DNA of 64,000 bases, from positions 62,543-126,542 of the forward strand of contig DLIG01000019.1 of assembly GCA_002483605.1 (NCBI GenBank), read 5' to 3'. The notes below the pieces were generated by a model that was not told where the DNA came from, ran no database searches, and worked only from the letters and a program-made list of their open reading frames with translations. A program made the translations under genes and the position numbers. Positions 8,155 through 16,667 of this stretch are shown piece by piece; the first letter of the stretch is position 1, and each line of letters opens with the position of its first letter. The DNA comes from Sulfurovum sp. UBA7648. GTDB taxonomy: Bacteria; Campylobacterota; Campylobacteria; Campylobacterales; Sulfurovaceae.

Positions 8155-9042
8155 CTAGCTCAATAGATCTTGCACGCTCTTAAGCGGATCTTTGCCCTCT
8201 TGAAGCATCAGGTAAACCTCTTTGGCTATAGGCAGATAGATATCTTTTTCTTTGGCAATATAATGCAATGCACTCGCAGTGGGCACGCCTTCGGCTACTT
8301 CCCCGAGCTCATTTAGTATGTCATTTAGTGATCTTCCTTCAGCTAATCCTATGCCTACACGGTAGTTGCGTGAGAGTGTTGAGCTTGCAGTCAAGAAGAG
8401 ATCTCCAGCCCCTCCTAATGATAAAAATGTATCTTTTTTTGCGCCAAACGCTTCACCAAAGCGACTCATCTCCACAAGGCCACGTGCCAGCAATGCAGCT
8501 CTGGCATTATTGCCGAGCTTTAAGCCGTCACAAACTCCGCCGGCGATGGCAATAACGTTTTTGTAAGCTCCGGCTATCTCTTCGCCAGCTACGTCATTGC
8601 TGACATATCCTTTTATAAAACTTGGCATAGCATCGACAAATTTTTTAGCCAATTTTTGGTTTGTGGAACTTACGACCAGTGCTGTCGGAAGAGACTGCAA
8701 TACTTCTGCAGCAAACGAGGGGCCAGATAAAAATGCCAATCTATCTTTTGGAATAAAAGATTCATAAACATCGTTTAAAAATGCTCCGCTGGCTACTTCT
8801 ATGCCTTTGGCTGCTATTAGCATAGATTGACCATGATCTTTAAAATTTTGCTCCATCCATCCTCTTACAGATTGGGCCGGTATAGCCATTATTAAATATG
8901 GAAATTTTAGTGCTTTATCTAGATCAACAAAATTTGGCATATCTCTTGGTGTTCGAGACGTGATAACAACCTCGTTGTGCCGGCTAAAGGCATGGTATAG
9001 TGCTGTTCCCCATTTGCCTGCACCTATAACAGCTATTTTCAT
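8155..9042 (-). CDS. gpsA: Glycerol-3-phosphate dehydrogenase [NAD(P)+]
   Basis: Reduces dihydroxyacetone phosphate to sn-glycerol 3-phosphate, the backbone for phospholipids. The 295-residue protein has the N-terminal Rossmann motif GAGKWGTA (residues 7-14), the substrate-binding SGPSFAAEV stretch, the catalytic lysine in AGAYKNVIAIAGG and the C-terminal LGGAGDLFLT motif. It is somewhat shorter than the E. coli enzyme (339), as in other Campylobacterota. It is last in a four-gene minus-strand operon, and its ATG overlaps the stop of the RCK gene by 4 bases. Confidence 0.95.
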   Translation of the reverse strand: MKIAVIGAGKWGTALYHAFSRHNEVVITSRTPRDMPNFVDLDKALKFPYLIMAIPAQSVRGWMEQNFKDHGQSMLIAAKGIEVASGAFLNDVYESFIPKDRLAFLSGPSFAAEVLQSLPTALVVSSTNQKLAKKFVDAMPSFIKGYVSNDVAGEEIAGAYKNVIAIAGGVCDGLKLGNNARAALLARGLVEMSRFGEAFGAKKDTFLSLGGAGDLFLTASSTLSRNYRVGIGLAEGRSLNDILNELGEVAEGVPTASALHYIAKEKDIYLPIAKEVYLMLQEGKDPLKSVQDLLS

Positions 9043-9743
9043 GCAATATCCTTATATAAATATTTACCAAACTTTACCAAATCTTCGTTCTTGCCTATAC
9101 ATATGATTATGTCGCCATTATCAATCTTATGATTGATGTTTGATGCAGCGAATATCAATTCATCGCCGAGTTCTTTATCGACAATTCCGGTAAAAATTAT
9201 ACCAAATTTGTCAAAATCAACTTCATCGATTATGGCACCGTCAAGAAATGAGTTTTTCGGAATTGTAAACTCTTCAAATGAAATTTCATGGCTTGGCGAG
9301 ATAAAATTATCCATCAGTTTTGTGGTAATCGGTTTTTCAAATATATTATGAATTCGATTGGCACTTACTTGGTAAACATCTATTACTTGGTTTGCGCCTG
9401 CCATTATAAGTTTTTGAGTGGAATATATTGAATGTGATATTGCGATAATTTGGTTACAAGTACAAGATGCACGCAGTGATAGCGTCAAAAATACATTTAA
9501 ATATTCATCTTCCATCAAGCATAATATCCAATCGCTTTGTTTAATATCAAGTTTTTCCAGTTCAGTATCTGCTGTTATATCAATCAGTACGCTGTTCACA
9601 TACCCATCAGACAAAGCATCCTGAAAATTTTTATCATCATTTTCTATGATCGTAATGCTAAAATTTTCAGCCAGTAAAGATGCTGCAATGGATCTGGATT
9701 GTTTGCTGTAGCCAAATATCCAAGCGTGTTTTTTATTTTTCAC
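9039..9743 (-). CDS. RCK/TrkA-N domain potassium-channel regulatory protein
   Basis: A soluble 234-residue protein with an N-terminal TrkA-N fold (residues about 8-125: a nucleotide-binding WIFGYSKQS stretch replacing the canonical GxGxxG) and a C-terminal TrkA-C-like part (about 140-225). Its glycine motif is degenerate, so nucleotide binding may be weak. It overlaps the channel gene upstream by 4 bases. In RCK-gated channels an octameric ring of RCK domains opens the pore, and a separate RCK protein could mix with the channel's own RCK domain to form a hetero-octamer. That complex is inferred from the gene arrangement. Confidence 0.8.
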   Translation of the reverse strand: MKNKKHAWIFGYSKQSRSIAASLLAENFSITIIENDDKNFQDALSDGYVNSVLIDITADTELEKLDIKQSDWILCLMEDEYLNVFLTLSLRASCTCNQIIAISHSIYSTQKLIMAGANQVIDVYQVSANRIHNIFEKPITTKLMDNFISPSHEISFEEFTIPKNSFLDGAIIDEVDFDKFGIIFTGIVDKELGDELIFAASNINHKIDNGDIIICIGKNEDLVKFGKYLYKDIA

Positions 9744-11266
9744 TTTAAGCTCCGTTGAAACGAATTGATAAAATGTTCTACACTTATTTTTGGACCCATA
9801 ATGAGTAAAATATCGTTTTGCTCCAAGATGGTTGAAGCCGGCGGATTGAATATAAAGTCATTATGATCTTCTTTTTGTATGCCTATAAGCAGTAATTTTT
9901 TAGTTTTAAATTCTATCTCTTGAATGCTTTTGCCTATCAATCCATCATAAGCTAAGACCTTGATCTCATCCAAGTAAGCAGCATGTTTTCCAGCTAGTAA
10001 GGCATGCATTACGTTGTAAACAACGGGTTGTTTTATGGAGGTCAATAGCATGATATTTGCCATTTGGTTTGGAACAATGACGTGGTCAGCCCCCGCTAGG
10101 ACAAACTTCTTTTTCATAGAGATATCACTAGCTCTTGCAATGACTCTTATGTCTTTAGATAAGCTTTTTGCGGTTAGAGTTATATATATATTTTCAACAT
10201 CATCATTTCCTATGCATAATATCGATACATTAGCATATTGGATATTGAATTTTGTTATGACGTCATGTCTGCTAACATCATCGGTTATAACATTAAATCC
10301 ATCTTTTGCAATTTGACTTGCAATATTGGGATCTTTTTCTATAATGACGTATTTGTTGTCAAAGTTATTTTGCCTTAAAAGCATTTTTGCCATTTGCCCA
10401 TATCCGCAAATGATGACAAATCTATCCTCTTTGTTGATAGAATCTATGAGCCTATTGTCTTTTATCTCGTTTAGCTTTTCTAGAAACGCTGATACGATAA
10501 CCGAAGTGGCAAATGCCATGAGTACTAAGCCTGTGATTATCGCGATCATGGAGATTATTCTACCCATTGTTGTGACAGGAGCTATATCTCCATATCCTAC
10601 TGTAGCAGTGGTTATCAATGCCCAGTATACGGCATCAAAAATGGAATTAATATTTTTATTGATATTTCCCTCTAGTGCATACATTGCAACCCCGGTAGTT
10701 CCAATGAGAAATATTAAAAGTATAAGCAGGGTCATAAGCTCAAATCGTTTAGTTTTGAGAACATTAATAAATTGGCCGATACTTGTTGTGTATCTGAGCA
10801 GTTTGAATATACGCAAGATTCTCAATTCTCTATATGTAGGAGAGATTGCAATGAGATCTATAATTGCAGCAGGAGATTTGATATAGTTCCACTTCTCTGT
10901 CAATATCTGTATAAAAGCTGCATAAAATTTAAATTGTATTTTTAGAAATTGTGATCTTTCATACTCTTTGATAATTATTTTATGCATATCGCTATGCACC
11001 CATAGCCTGAGCATATATTCTATCCCAAAGACAATAGATACTATATATAGATCAAAAATATATAGCCATCCGTGCACACCATGTTTAATACTATATATCA
11101 ATTCTATAACTGAAGAGAGGATCAATATAATTAAAAATATATCGACAATTTTTTTATAATGATAGTTTTCGTTTTCAAGTAAGTCATAAAAAAACTTTTT
11201 AGTGCTCGTGTATCTTTTGGAATTGTAGAGCCCAAAAGCAAATTTGACTATATACTTAGAAAACAT
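9740..11266 (-). CDS. Voltage-gated-type potassium channel with C-terminal RCK domains
   Basis: A 508-residue inner membrane protein. It has six predicted transmembrane helices: an S1-S4 sensor-like region with an arginine-bearing S4 (RELRILRIFKLLRY, 146-159), then a pore with the selectivity filter TVGYGD (222-227). The cytoplasmic part holds a TrkA-N domain (from residue 283, ICGYGQMA with the nucleotide-binding glycines) and a TrkA-C domain (about 425-500). This is the plan of ligand-gated Kch/Kv-like bacterial potassium channels. It lies nine bases after gatB and overlaps the following RCK gene, so the two potassium genes are co-expressed with gatB and gpsA. Confidence 0.88.
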   Translation of the reverse strand: MFSKYIVKFAFGLYNSKRYTSTKKFFYDLLENENYHYKKIVDIFLIILILSSVIELIYSIKHGVHGWLYIFDLYIVSIVFGIEYMLRLWVHSDMHKIIIKEYERSQFLKIQFKFYAAFIQILTEKWNYIKSPAAIIDLIAISPTYRELRILRIFKLLRYTTSIGQFINVLKTKRFELMTLLILLIFLIGTTGVAMYALEGNINKNINSIFDAVYWALITTATVGYGDIAPVTTMGRIISMIAIITGLVLMAFATSVIVSAFLEKLNEIKDNRLIDSINKEDRFVIICGYGQMAKMLLRQNNFDNKYVIIEKDPNIASQIAKDGFNVITDDVSRHDVITKFNIQYANVSILCIGNDDVENIYITLTAKSLSKDIRVIARASDISMKKKFVLAGADHVIVPNQMANIMLLTSIKQPVVYNVMHALLAGKHAAYLDEIKVLAYDGLIGKSIQEIEFKTKKLLLIGIQKEDHNDFIFNPPASTILEQNDILLIMGPKISVEHFINSFQRSLK

Positions 11267-11275
11267 ATTATGCCT

Positions 11276-12709
11276 TTAAGCTAGTTTTTCTTTGAGCAAA
11301 GCATTGACTTTGGCCGGATTTGCCGAGCCTTTGCTTCGTTTCATCGTTTCTCCTACAAAAAATCCAAATAATTTATCTTTTCCGCTTTTGTATTCGGCTA
11401 CTTTATCTTGATTGTCATTAAGCACTGCTTCGATAATAGCCAATATGGCTCCATCGTCGCTTACTTGTGCAAGGCCAAGTTTGTCTATAATTACATCAAC
11501 ATCTCTATCGCTATTTTCCATCATATAATCAAGTACATCTTTGGCACCTTTGCCGGAAACAGCGTCACTTTCTATTTTGCTTATCAAATTTGCAAGAGTG
11601 GCAGCATCAACAGGAGATGATATGATGTCAAGCCCGGCTTTATTCAGTCTGCCGAGCAGTTCGGAAGTAAGCCATGTAACGGCATTTTTTGGATTGATGT
11701 TGCTTTTTAGCATCTCTTCAAAGTAGTATGCCATCTCTTTTAATGCCGTAATGACCAATGCGTCATCTTTTTTAATGCCGAGTTGTTGCGTGTATCTTGC
11801 TACTTTGGCATCCGGAAGTTCAGGTATGTGTTTGGCTTCTTCCATCATCTCTTCGCTTACAAGTACAGGACGCAGATCGGGATCCGGGAAGTAGCGATAA
11901 TCAGCGCTGTCTTCTTTTCCTCTCATGCTTTTTGTAACATTTTTAGCTACATCCCAAAGTCTAGTTTCTTGATAAACTTCACTTTCATATATACCGTCTT
12001 CATAGGCTTCCGTTTGTCTTGCAACTTCATATGCTATTGCTGCTGCTACGAAGCGAAAAGAGTTGATATTTTTTATCTCTACTCTAGTACCAAACTCTTC
12101 TTGGCCTTCGGGACGTACAGATACGTTTACATCACAGCGAAATGACCCCTCTTGCATATTAGCATCACTGATATCAAGATATCTGACTATTGAATGAAGT
12201 TTTCGAAGATATGCTACCGCTTCTTCACTGCTTCTCATTTCAGGTTCACTTACGATTTCAAGCAATGGGGTTCCTGCACGGTTTAGGTCAACTTTTGAAA
12301 TAGGCCCATCGTGGATATTTTTACCGGCATCCGCTTCCAAGTGTGCTCTTGTGATGCCTATTCTTTTAGTTGAGCCATCTTCAAGGTCAATAAAAAGTTC
12401 ACCATCTTCAACGATCGGAATATCAAATTGAGAAATTTGATAGGCCATAGGGCTGTCAGGATAAAAATAACTTTTTCGATTAAATATAGATTTTTGATTG
12501 ACCGTGGCATTGACTGCATTTCCAAACAGCATAGCTTTTCTGACCGCTTCAAGATTGAGCACCGGCAATGCGCCAGGCAAAGCTAGACATACCGGGCAAG
12601 TATTGGTGTTTTGGTGTTCTGCAAAACTAGTAGGGCAGGAGCAAAAGATCTTAGATTTTGTATTTAGTTGTACATGTACTTCAAGTCCGATGACTGTTTC
12701 AAATCGCAT
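11276..12709 (-). CDS. gatB: Asp/Glu-tRNA amidotransferase subunit B
   Basis: Subunit B of GatCAB, which amidates misacylated Glu-tRNA(Gln) and Asp-tRNA(Asn). The 477-residue protein opens with [12 protein letters not shown], has the zinc-binding cysteines in the FCSCPTSF...[10 protein letters not shown] region (about 22-45), the [12 protein letters not shown] stretch, and the C-terminal YqeY-like helical domain that binds the tRNA. A GTG 21 bases upstream would lengthen the frame, but the ATG at 12709 has AAGGA seven bases before it and begins where the family begins. It is the first gene of the gatB-channel-RCK-gpsA operon. gatA and gatC are elsewhere. Confidence 0.96.
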   Translation of the reverse strand: MRFETVIGLEVHVQLNTKSKIFCSCPTSFAEHQNTNTCPVCLALPGALPVLNLEAVRKAMLFGNAVNATVNQKSIFNRKSYFYPDSPMAYQISQFDIPIVEDGELFIDLEDGSTKRIGITRAHLEADAGKNIHDGPISKVDLNRAGTPLLEIVSEPEMRSSEEAVAYLRKLHSIVRYLDISDANMQEGSFRCDVNVSVRPEGQEEFGTRVEIKNINSFRFVAAAIAYEVARQTEAYEDGIYESEVYQETRLWDVAKNVTKSMRGKEDSADYRYFPDPDLRPVLVSEEMMEEAKHIPELPDAKVARYTQQLGIKKDDALVITALKEMAYYFEEMLKSNINPKNAVTWLTSELLGRLNKAGLDIISSPVDAATLANLISKIESDAVSGKGAKDVLDYMMENSDRDVDVIIDKLGLAQVSDDGAILAIIEAVLNDNQDKVAEYKSGKDKLFGFFVGETMKRSKGSANPAKVNALLKEKLA

Positions 12710-12747
12710 TGTTTTCCTTGTGTTTGTCACATAATAAAATGGTTTTT

Positions 12748-12753
12748 ATTATA
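12748..12753 (-). promoter_or_regulatory. -10 box of the gatB operon
   Basis: Minus-strand AGCTATAATAA about 38 bases before the gatB ATG; no clear -35. Confidence 0.5.
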
Positions 12754-12830
12754 GCTAAACATCATTTAAAACCACTTTTATAGCGCCATTATGATAATAT
12801 TACAGTATAAATTGATAGTTTAGGATACAA

Positions 12831-13541
12831 ATGCAAATATCTAAATCTCTTATGACGAATATCGTAGCAATTTTATTTATAGCCATATCTTTTATCATGC
12901 CCCCGTTTTTATATAAACATACATTAAATACCGGTTTATATGCTCTTTCAGGAGCACTTACTAATTGGCTGGCGATCTATATGCTGTTTGAAAGGGTACC
13001 GTTTTTGTACGGCTCAGGGGTGATAGAAGAAAATTTTGAAGCCTTCAAAAGCTCGATCCGCAAGATGGTCATGGAGCAGTTTTTTAGCCAACAAAATATA
13101 CAAAACTTTTTAATGAACGAAGAGATGAAAATAGATCTGTCTCCTATAGTAGAAAGAGCTGATGTCTCTCCGGCATTTGAAGCGATAAAATCAACGGTAA
13201 TGGAGTCAAAAATAGGAGGAATGCTCTCTATGTTCGGAGGTGAAAGTCTGATGGATTCATACAAGGAGCCATTTGAAGTAAAGTTAAAAGCTGCATTGAT
13301 ATCTTTTGTGAGATCGCAAACATTTCATGAAAATATACAAGAGCATTTGCAACAAAGTTCGCTTCAAGATGACCTTATATGCTCTATAGACAATATAGTA
13401 ACAAAAAGATTGGATGAACTGACGCCTCAAATGATCAAAGAGCTTGTTAGAACACTGATCGATGAACATCTAGGATGGCTAGTGGTATGGGGAGGAGTCT
13501 TTGGCGGACTTATAGGTTTTGCGGCATCTTGGATCGTGTGA
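12831..13541 (+). CDS. DUF445 family membrane protein
   Basis: A 236-residue protein with hydrophobic helices at residues about 11-33 and 210-233 and a mainly helical middle part. The stretch ALTNWLAIYMLFERVPFLYGSG just after the first helix is the hallmark of DUF445 (YheB-like) proteins; longer family members of about 400 residues occur in other bacteria. The function is unknown. SD-like TTTAGGAT precedes the ATG and a TATAAA lies at 12806-12811. It is 78 bases upstream of proA on the same strand. Confidence 0.75.
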   Translation: MQISKSLMTNIVAILFIAISFIMPPFLYKHTLNTGLYALSGALTNWLAIYMLFERVPFLYGSGVIEENFEAFKSSIRKMVMEQFFSQQNIQNFLMNEEMKIDLSPIVERADVSPAFEAIKSTVMESKIGGMLSMFGGESLMDSYKEPFEVKLKAALISFVRSQTFHENIQEHLQQSSLQDDLICSIDNIVTKRLDELTPQMIKELVRTLIDEHLGWLVVWGGVFGGLIGFAASWIV

Positions 13542-13625
13542 TAATTTTATAAAAGATAAGCTAATACTTCATAGCTATATGTCATAATATATAAAAATCA
13601 TATTTTATAACCAAGGACAATGGCC

Positions 13626-14861
13626 ATGGAGTCATATTTACAACAATCAAAAAATTCAGCGCCTATTATAGCAACACTCTCAAGCAAGGAAAAAAATCAT
13701 ATATTGTTGCAAATGGCAGATGCGTTAGAGAATCAAAAATCACGCATAATCGAAGAAAACAGCAAAGATATGGATCTGGGTAAAAAAAACGGCCTTGAAA
13801 GTGCGATGCTAGACAGGTTGCTTTTGAATGAAAAACGCATCAAAGATATGGCAGCCTCATTGCGTGAAATCGCTGCCCTTAAAGAGCCTGTCGGCAGAGT
13901 CTTGGAAGGCTGGGTAAATGACGATAATTTGCGTATAGAAAAAGTGGCAGTTCCTATAGGGGTGGTAGCCGTTATTTATGAATCTCGTCCAAATGTAACA
14001 TCTGATGTCGGAGCACTGTGTTTTAAGAGCGGGAATGTCGCCATACTCAAAGGCGGAAAGGAAGCAGAATATTCAAATCGCATCATAGCAAGTATACTTC
14101 AAGAGGTTTTAGAAAAAAATAATTTGCCAAAAGCGATCATATCCTTGCTTCCGGATAGCTCTAGAGAAGGCGTAGCAAAACTTATCAAGATGGATAGGTA
14201 TGTGGATCTGGTAGTACCGAGGGGAGGGGAGGCGCTTATCCGTTTTATTTCCCAAAATTCATCCGTGCCGGTAGTCAAACATGACAAGGGATTGTGCCAT
14301 GTATATATTCATAGTGATGCCGATAAGCAAAAAGCTATTTCAATAGCCATAAATGCCAAGTGCCAAAGACCCGGGGTTTGCAATGCAATGGAGACACTGA
14401 TATTAGATAAAAATATTGCAAAAGATATACTGCTGGATCTTTATGATGCTTTTGTGAATCAAGGCACACAGCTCAAAGGAGATCCGGAAGTTCAAGAAAT
14501 AGTAGATATGGAGCTGGCTACTGAAATAGATTTTGATACTGAATATGCAGCAAATATATTGAATATCAAGATGGTGAACGGTGTCGATGAGGCAATAGCG
14601 CATATAAGACGTTTTGGATCAGAACATTCTGAAGCTATAATAACTGAAAATTACACAGTCGCAGAATATTTTCTAGACCAAGTTGATGCTGCTTGTGTAT
14701 ATGTAAATGCAAGTACCCGTTTTACAGATGGAGGTGTATTTGGTTTTGGAGCAGAAGTAGGCATATCAACCAACAAACTTCATGCCAGAGGTCCAATGGG
14801 TATCAATGAGCTGACAACTTACAAATATAAAATTTACGGCAATGGTCAAATTCGTGCATAA
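13626..14861 (+). CDS. proA: Glutamate-5-semialdehyde dehydrogenase
   Basis: Second enzyme of proline synthesis: reduces glutamyl 5-phosphate to the semialdehyde with NADPH. The 411-residue protein has the aldehyde-dehydrogenase-fold features of ProA: the IGVVAVIYESRPNVT stretch (about 114-128), LKGGKEAEYSN, and the catalytic cysteine in NAKCQRPGVCNAMETL (about 236-251). I chose the ATG at 13626 rather than the one two codons upstream because AAGGA is eight bases away from it and only two bases from the other, and ProA proteins commonly start MEQYL-like. proB is not adjacent. Confidence 0.95.
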   Translation: MESYLQQSKNSAPIIATLSSKEKNHILLQMADALENQKSRIIEENSKDMDLGKKNGLESAMLDRLLLNEKRIKDMAASLREIAALKEPVGRVLEGWVNDDNLRIEKVAVPIGVVAVIYESRPNVTSDVGALCFKSGNVAILKGGKEAEYSNRIIASILQEVLEKNNLPKAIISLLPDSSREGVAKLIKMDRYVDLVVPRGGEALIRFISQNSSVPVVKHDKGLCHVYIHSDADKQKAISIAINAKCQRPGVCNAMETLILDKNIAKDILLDLYDAFVNQGTQLKGDPEVQEIVDMELATEIDFDTEYAANILNIKMVNGVDEAIAHIRRFGSEHSEAIITENYTVAEYFLDQVDAACVYVNASTRFTDGGVFGFGAEVGISTNKLHARGPMGINELTTYKYKIYGNGQIRA

Positions 14862-14927
14862 CACAAATAGTTCACAATGGCAGATTACAATATTTATTAA
14901 AAATAATTATGGCTGGTTGGATAACAG

Positions 14928-16667
14928 ATGATGCGTAATATAGTTTTTGTTTTTTGTGCTGTATCTTTGCTTGGCGCAGCAGATGAAGATGTAAAAACAG
15001 AGACAAAAACTATAGAGATTTTGGGTGCAACTCAAATTTCAATAGATGAGATAGAAGAAGCACTGGATGTAAAAACAAGAGATTGGCTTAGATTTTGGAG
15101 GGACAGTACACCGCGTATTAATACAGAGCTTATCAAATCATTGCCGCAAACATTAAAAAGTTTCTTTGATTCTGAAGGTTATTATAATGCAACATATACC
15201 ATAGGAGAAAATAACAGTTCCGTTAGAATACTGATCAATGAAAATCAACCCGTAAAGATCTCTTCTATTTTTATTGAAAGTGATTATGACATTACTTCAT
15301 TTATTAAGTATAAAGAGAGAGATATATTTAAGCCAAAACAATTTGTTGAAAGCAAAAATGCAATTATTGCCAAATTATTATCAGACGGTTATTGCAGTTA
15401 TGATATGGATACAAAGGCATATGTTGATATTGAAACAAACAAAGCCGATTTGATATACAAACTCAAAAAAGGAGATATTTGTACATTCGGTGATACTACT
15501 ATCAAAGGAGCAAACGAGATCAGCGATGCCATTGTACTTTCACGGGTGGAGGCACTAAAAGGCGAGCAATTCAGTACGGAGAAGATCAAGGCTACCTATC
15601 AGCGGCTAGAAGATCTAGAAGCATTTGACAGTATTCTTATCAATGCAGATCGTAAAATATACAATATCGTTCCTGTTGATATTACTCTCAAGCTGCTAGA
15701 AAATCCATACTATTTTAGCGGCGGTTTAGGATATGATAGTTATGCAGGCCCCAGGGTTCGAGCGCAGCTAGTTAAGAGAAACTTTTTTGGCAATGCCCAA
15801 AGACTTATTTTGACAGGTAATTATTCTACCAAAGAGCAGCTGTATGATATCGATTTTTTTAGGCCATCATTGTTTAATTATAAAAATTATTATTTTGACC
15901 TTGGCTTGAATGGAGGATATTCGAATTTAGAATATAAAGGCTTTAAAGAAGAAAAAGAGTATTTAAAAGCATTTGCAGCTTATCAATTTGATAAACTTTT
16001 TCTTAAAGCAGGATTATCCGCAGAAAATATAAACATATCGGTTTTGGATGCACCGGAACCAGGCATCATATACGGAAATTTTTTGCTATATTATCCATAT
16101 TTTCAAGTTTCTTATGATGCTAGAGATGATAGATTAAATCCGAAAAACGGATATTATCTCTCCGGTTATTTGGAATATGGCTTGCCTTACAGTGCTGATG
16201 CCAGCGATTATGTTAAAATGCTTTTTGAAGCTAGAGGCATTTATACATGGAATAATATTACTTTTGCCGCAATAGGCAAGCTAGGTACAATAGAGGTGAT
16301 ATCAAATCTCTTGCCGGAATCAAAATTATTTTTTGGCGGAGGCTCTTTTAGCAACAGAGCATATGGATATAATGAAATAGGAGTCATAAACTCTCCCATT
16401 GAAGATTCTGTTGAAGGCGGATTGAGCATGGCAAATCTTACGTTTGAACTAAACTATCCTATCAGAGAAAATATTTATGGGGCCGTATTTACCGACAATA
16501 CTATGATAAATGCAAAAAGTTACGATTTTTACAGTGATATTATTACCTCGGCAGGTATCGGGATCAGGTATATAACTCCGGTTGGCCCGCTTAAATTAGA
16601 TGTAGGTACTAATGTTCATGATACATCGCAATACAACATTCAATTTCAATTGGGACAATCGTTTTGA
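14928..16667 (+). CDS. tamA: TamA-like Omp85-family outer membrane protein
   Basis: A 579-residue protein with an N-terminal signal peptide (cleavage probably after LLGAA, about residue 18), about three POTRA domains (residues 25-260) and a C-terminal 16-strand Omp85 beta-barrel that ends with Phe, the usual recognition residue for barrel insertion. The motif GGGSFSNRAYGYNEIG matches the barrel-internal loop region with conserved RGY-like residues of TamA. TamA works with TamB in assembling outer membrane proteins and in lipid transport to the outer membrane. The stop codon overlaps the TTG start of the tamB gene directly downstream, supporting TamA rather than BamA. Confidence 0.88.
   Translation: MMRNIVFVFCAVSLLGAADEDVKTETKTIEILGATQISIDEIEEALDVKTRDWLRFWRDSTPRINTELIKSLPQTLKSFFDSEGYYNATYTIGENNSSVRILINENQPVKISSIFIESDYDITSFIKYKERDIFKPKQFVESKNAIIAKLLSDGYCSYDMDTKAYVDIETNKADLIYKLKKGDICTFGDTTIKGANEISDAIVLSRVEALKGEQFSTEKIKATYQRLEDLEAFDSILINADRKIYNIVPVDITLKLLENPYYFSGGLGYDSYAGPRVRAQLVKRNFFGNAQRLILTGNYSTKEQLYDIDFFRPSLFNYKNYYFDLGLNGGYSNLEYKGFKEEKEYLKAFAAYQFDKLFLKAGLSAENINISVLDAPEPGIIYGNFLLYYPYFQVSYDARDDRLNPKNGYYLSGYLEYGLPYSADASDYVKMLFEARGIYTWNNITFAAIGKLGTIEVISNLLPESKLFFGGGSFSNRAYGYNEIGVINSPIEDSVEGGLSMANLTFELNYPIRENIYGAVFTDNTMINAKSYDFYSDIITSAGIGIRYITPVGPLKLDVGTNVHDTSQYNIQFQLGQSF

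Noticed and set aside
12710..12730. GTG at 12730 as start of gatB
   Set aside because: The ATG at 12709 has AAGGA at good spacing and matches the conserved beginning of GatB.
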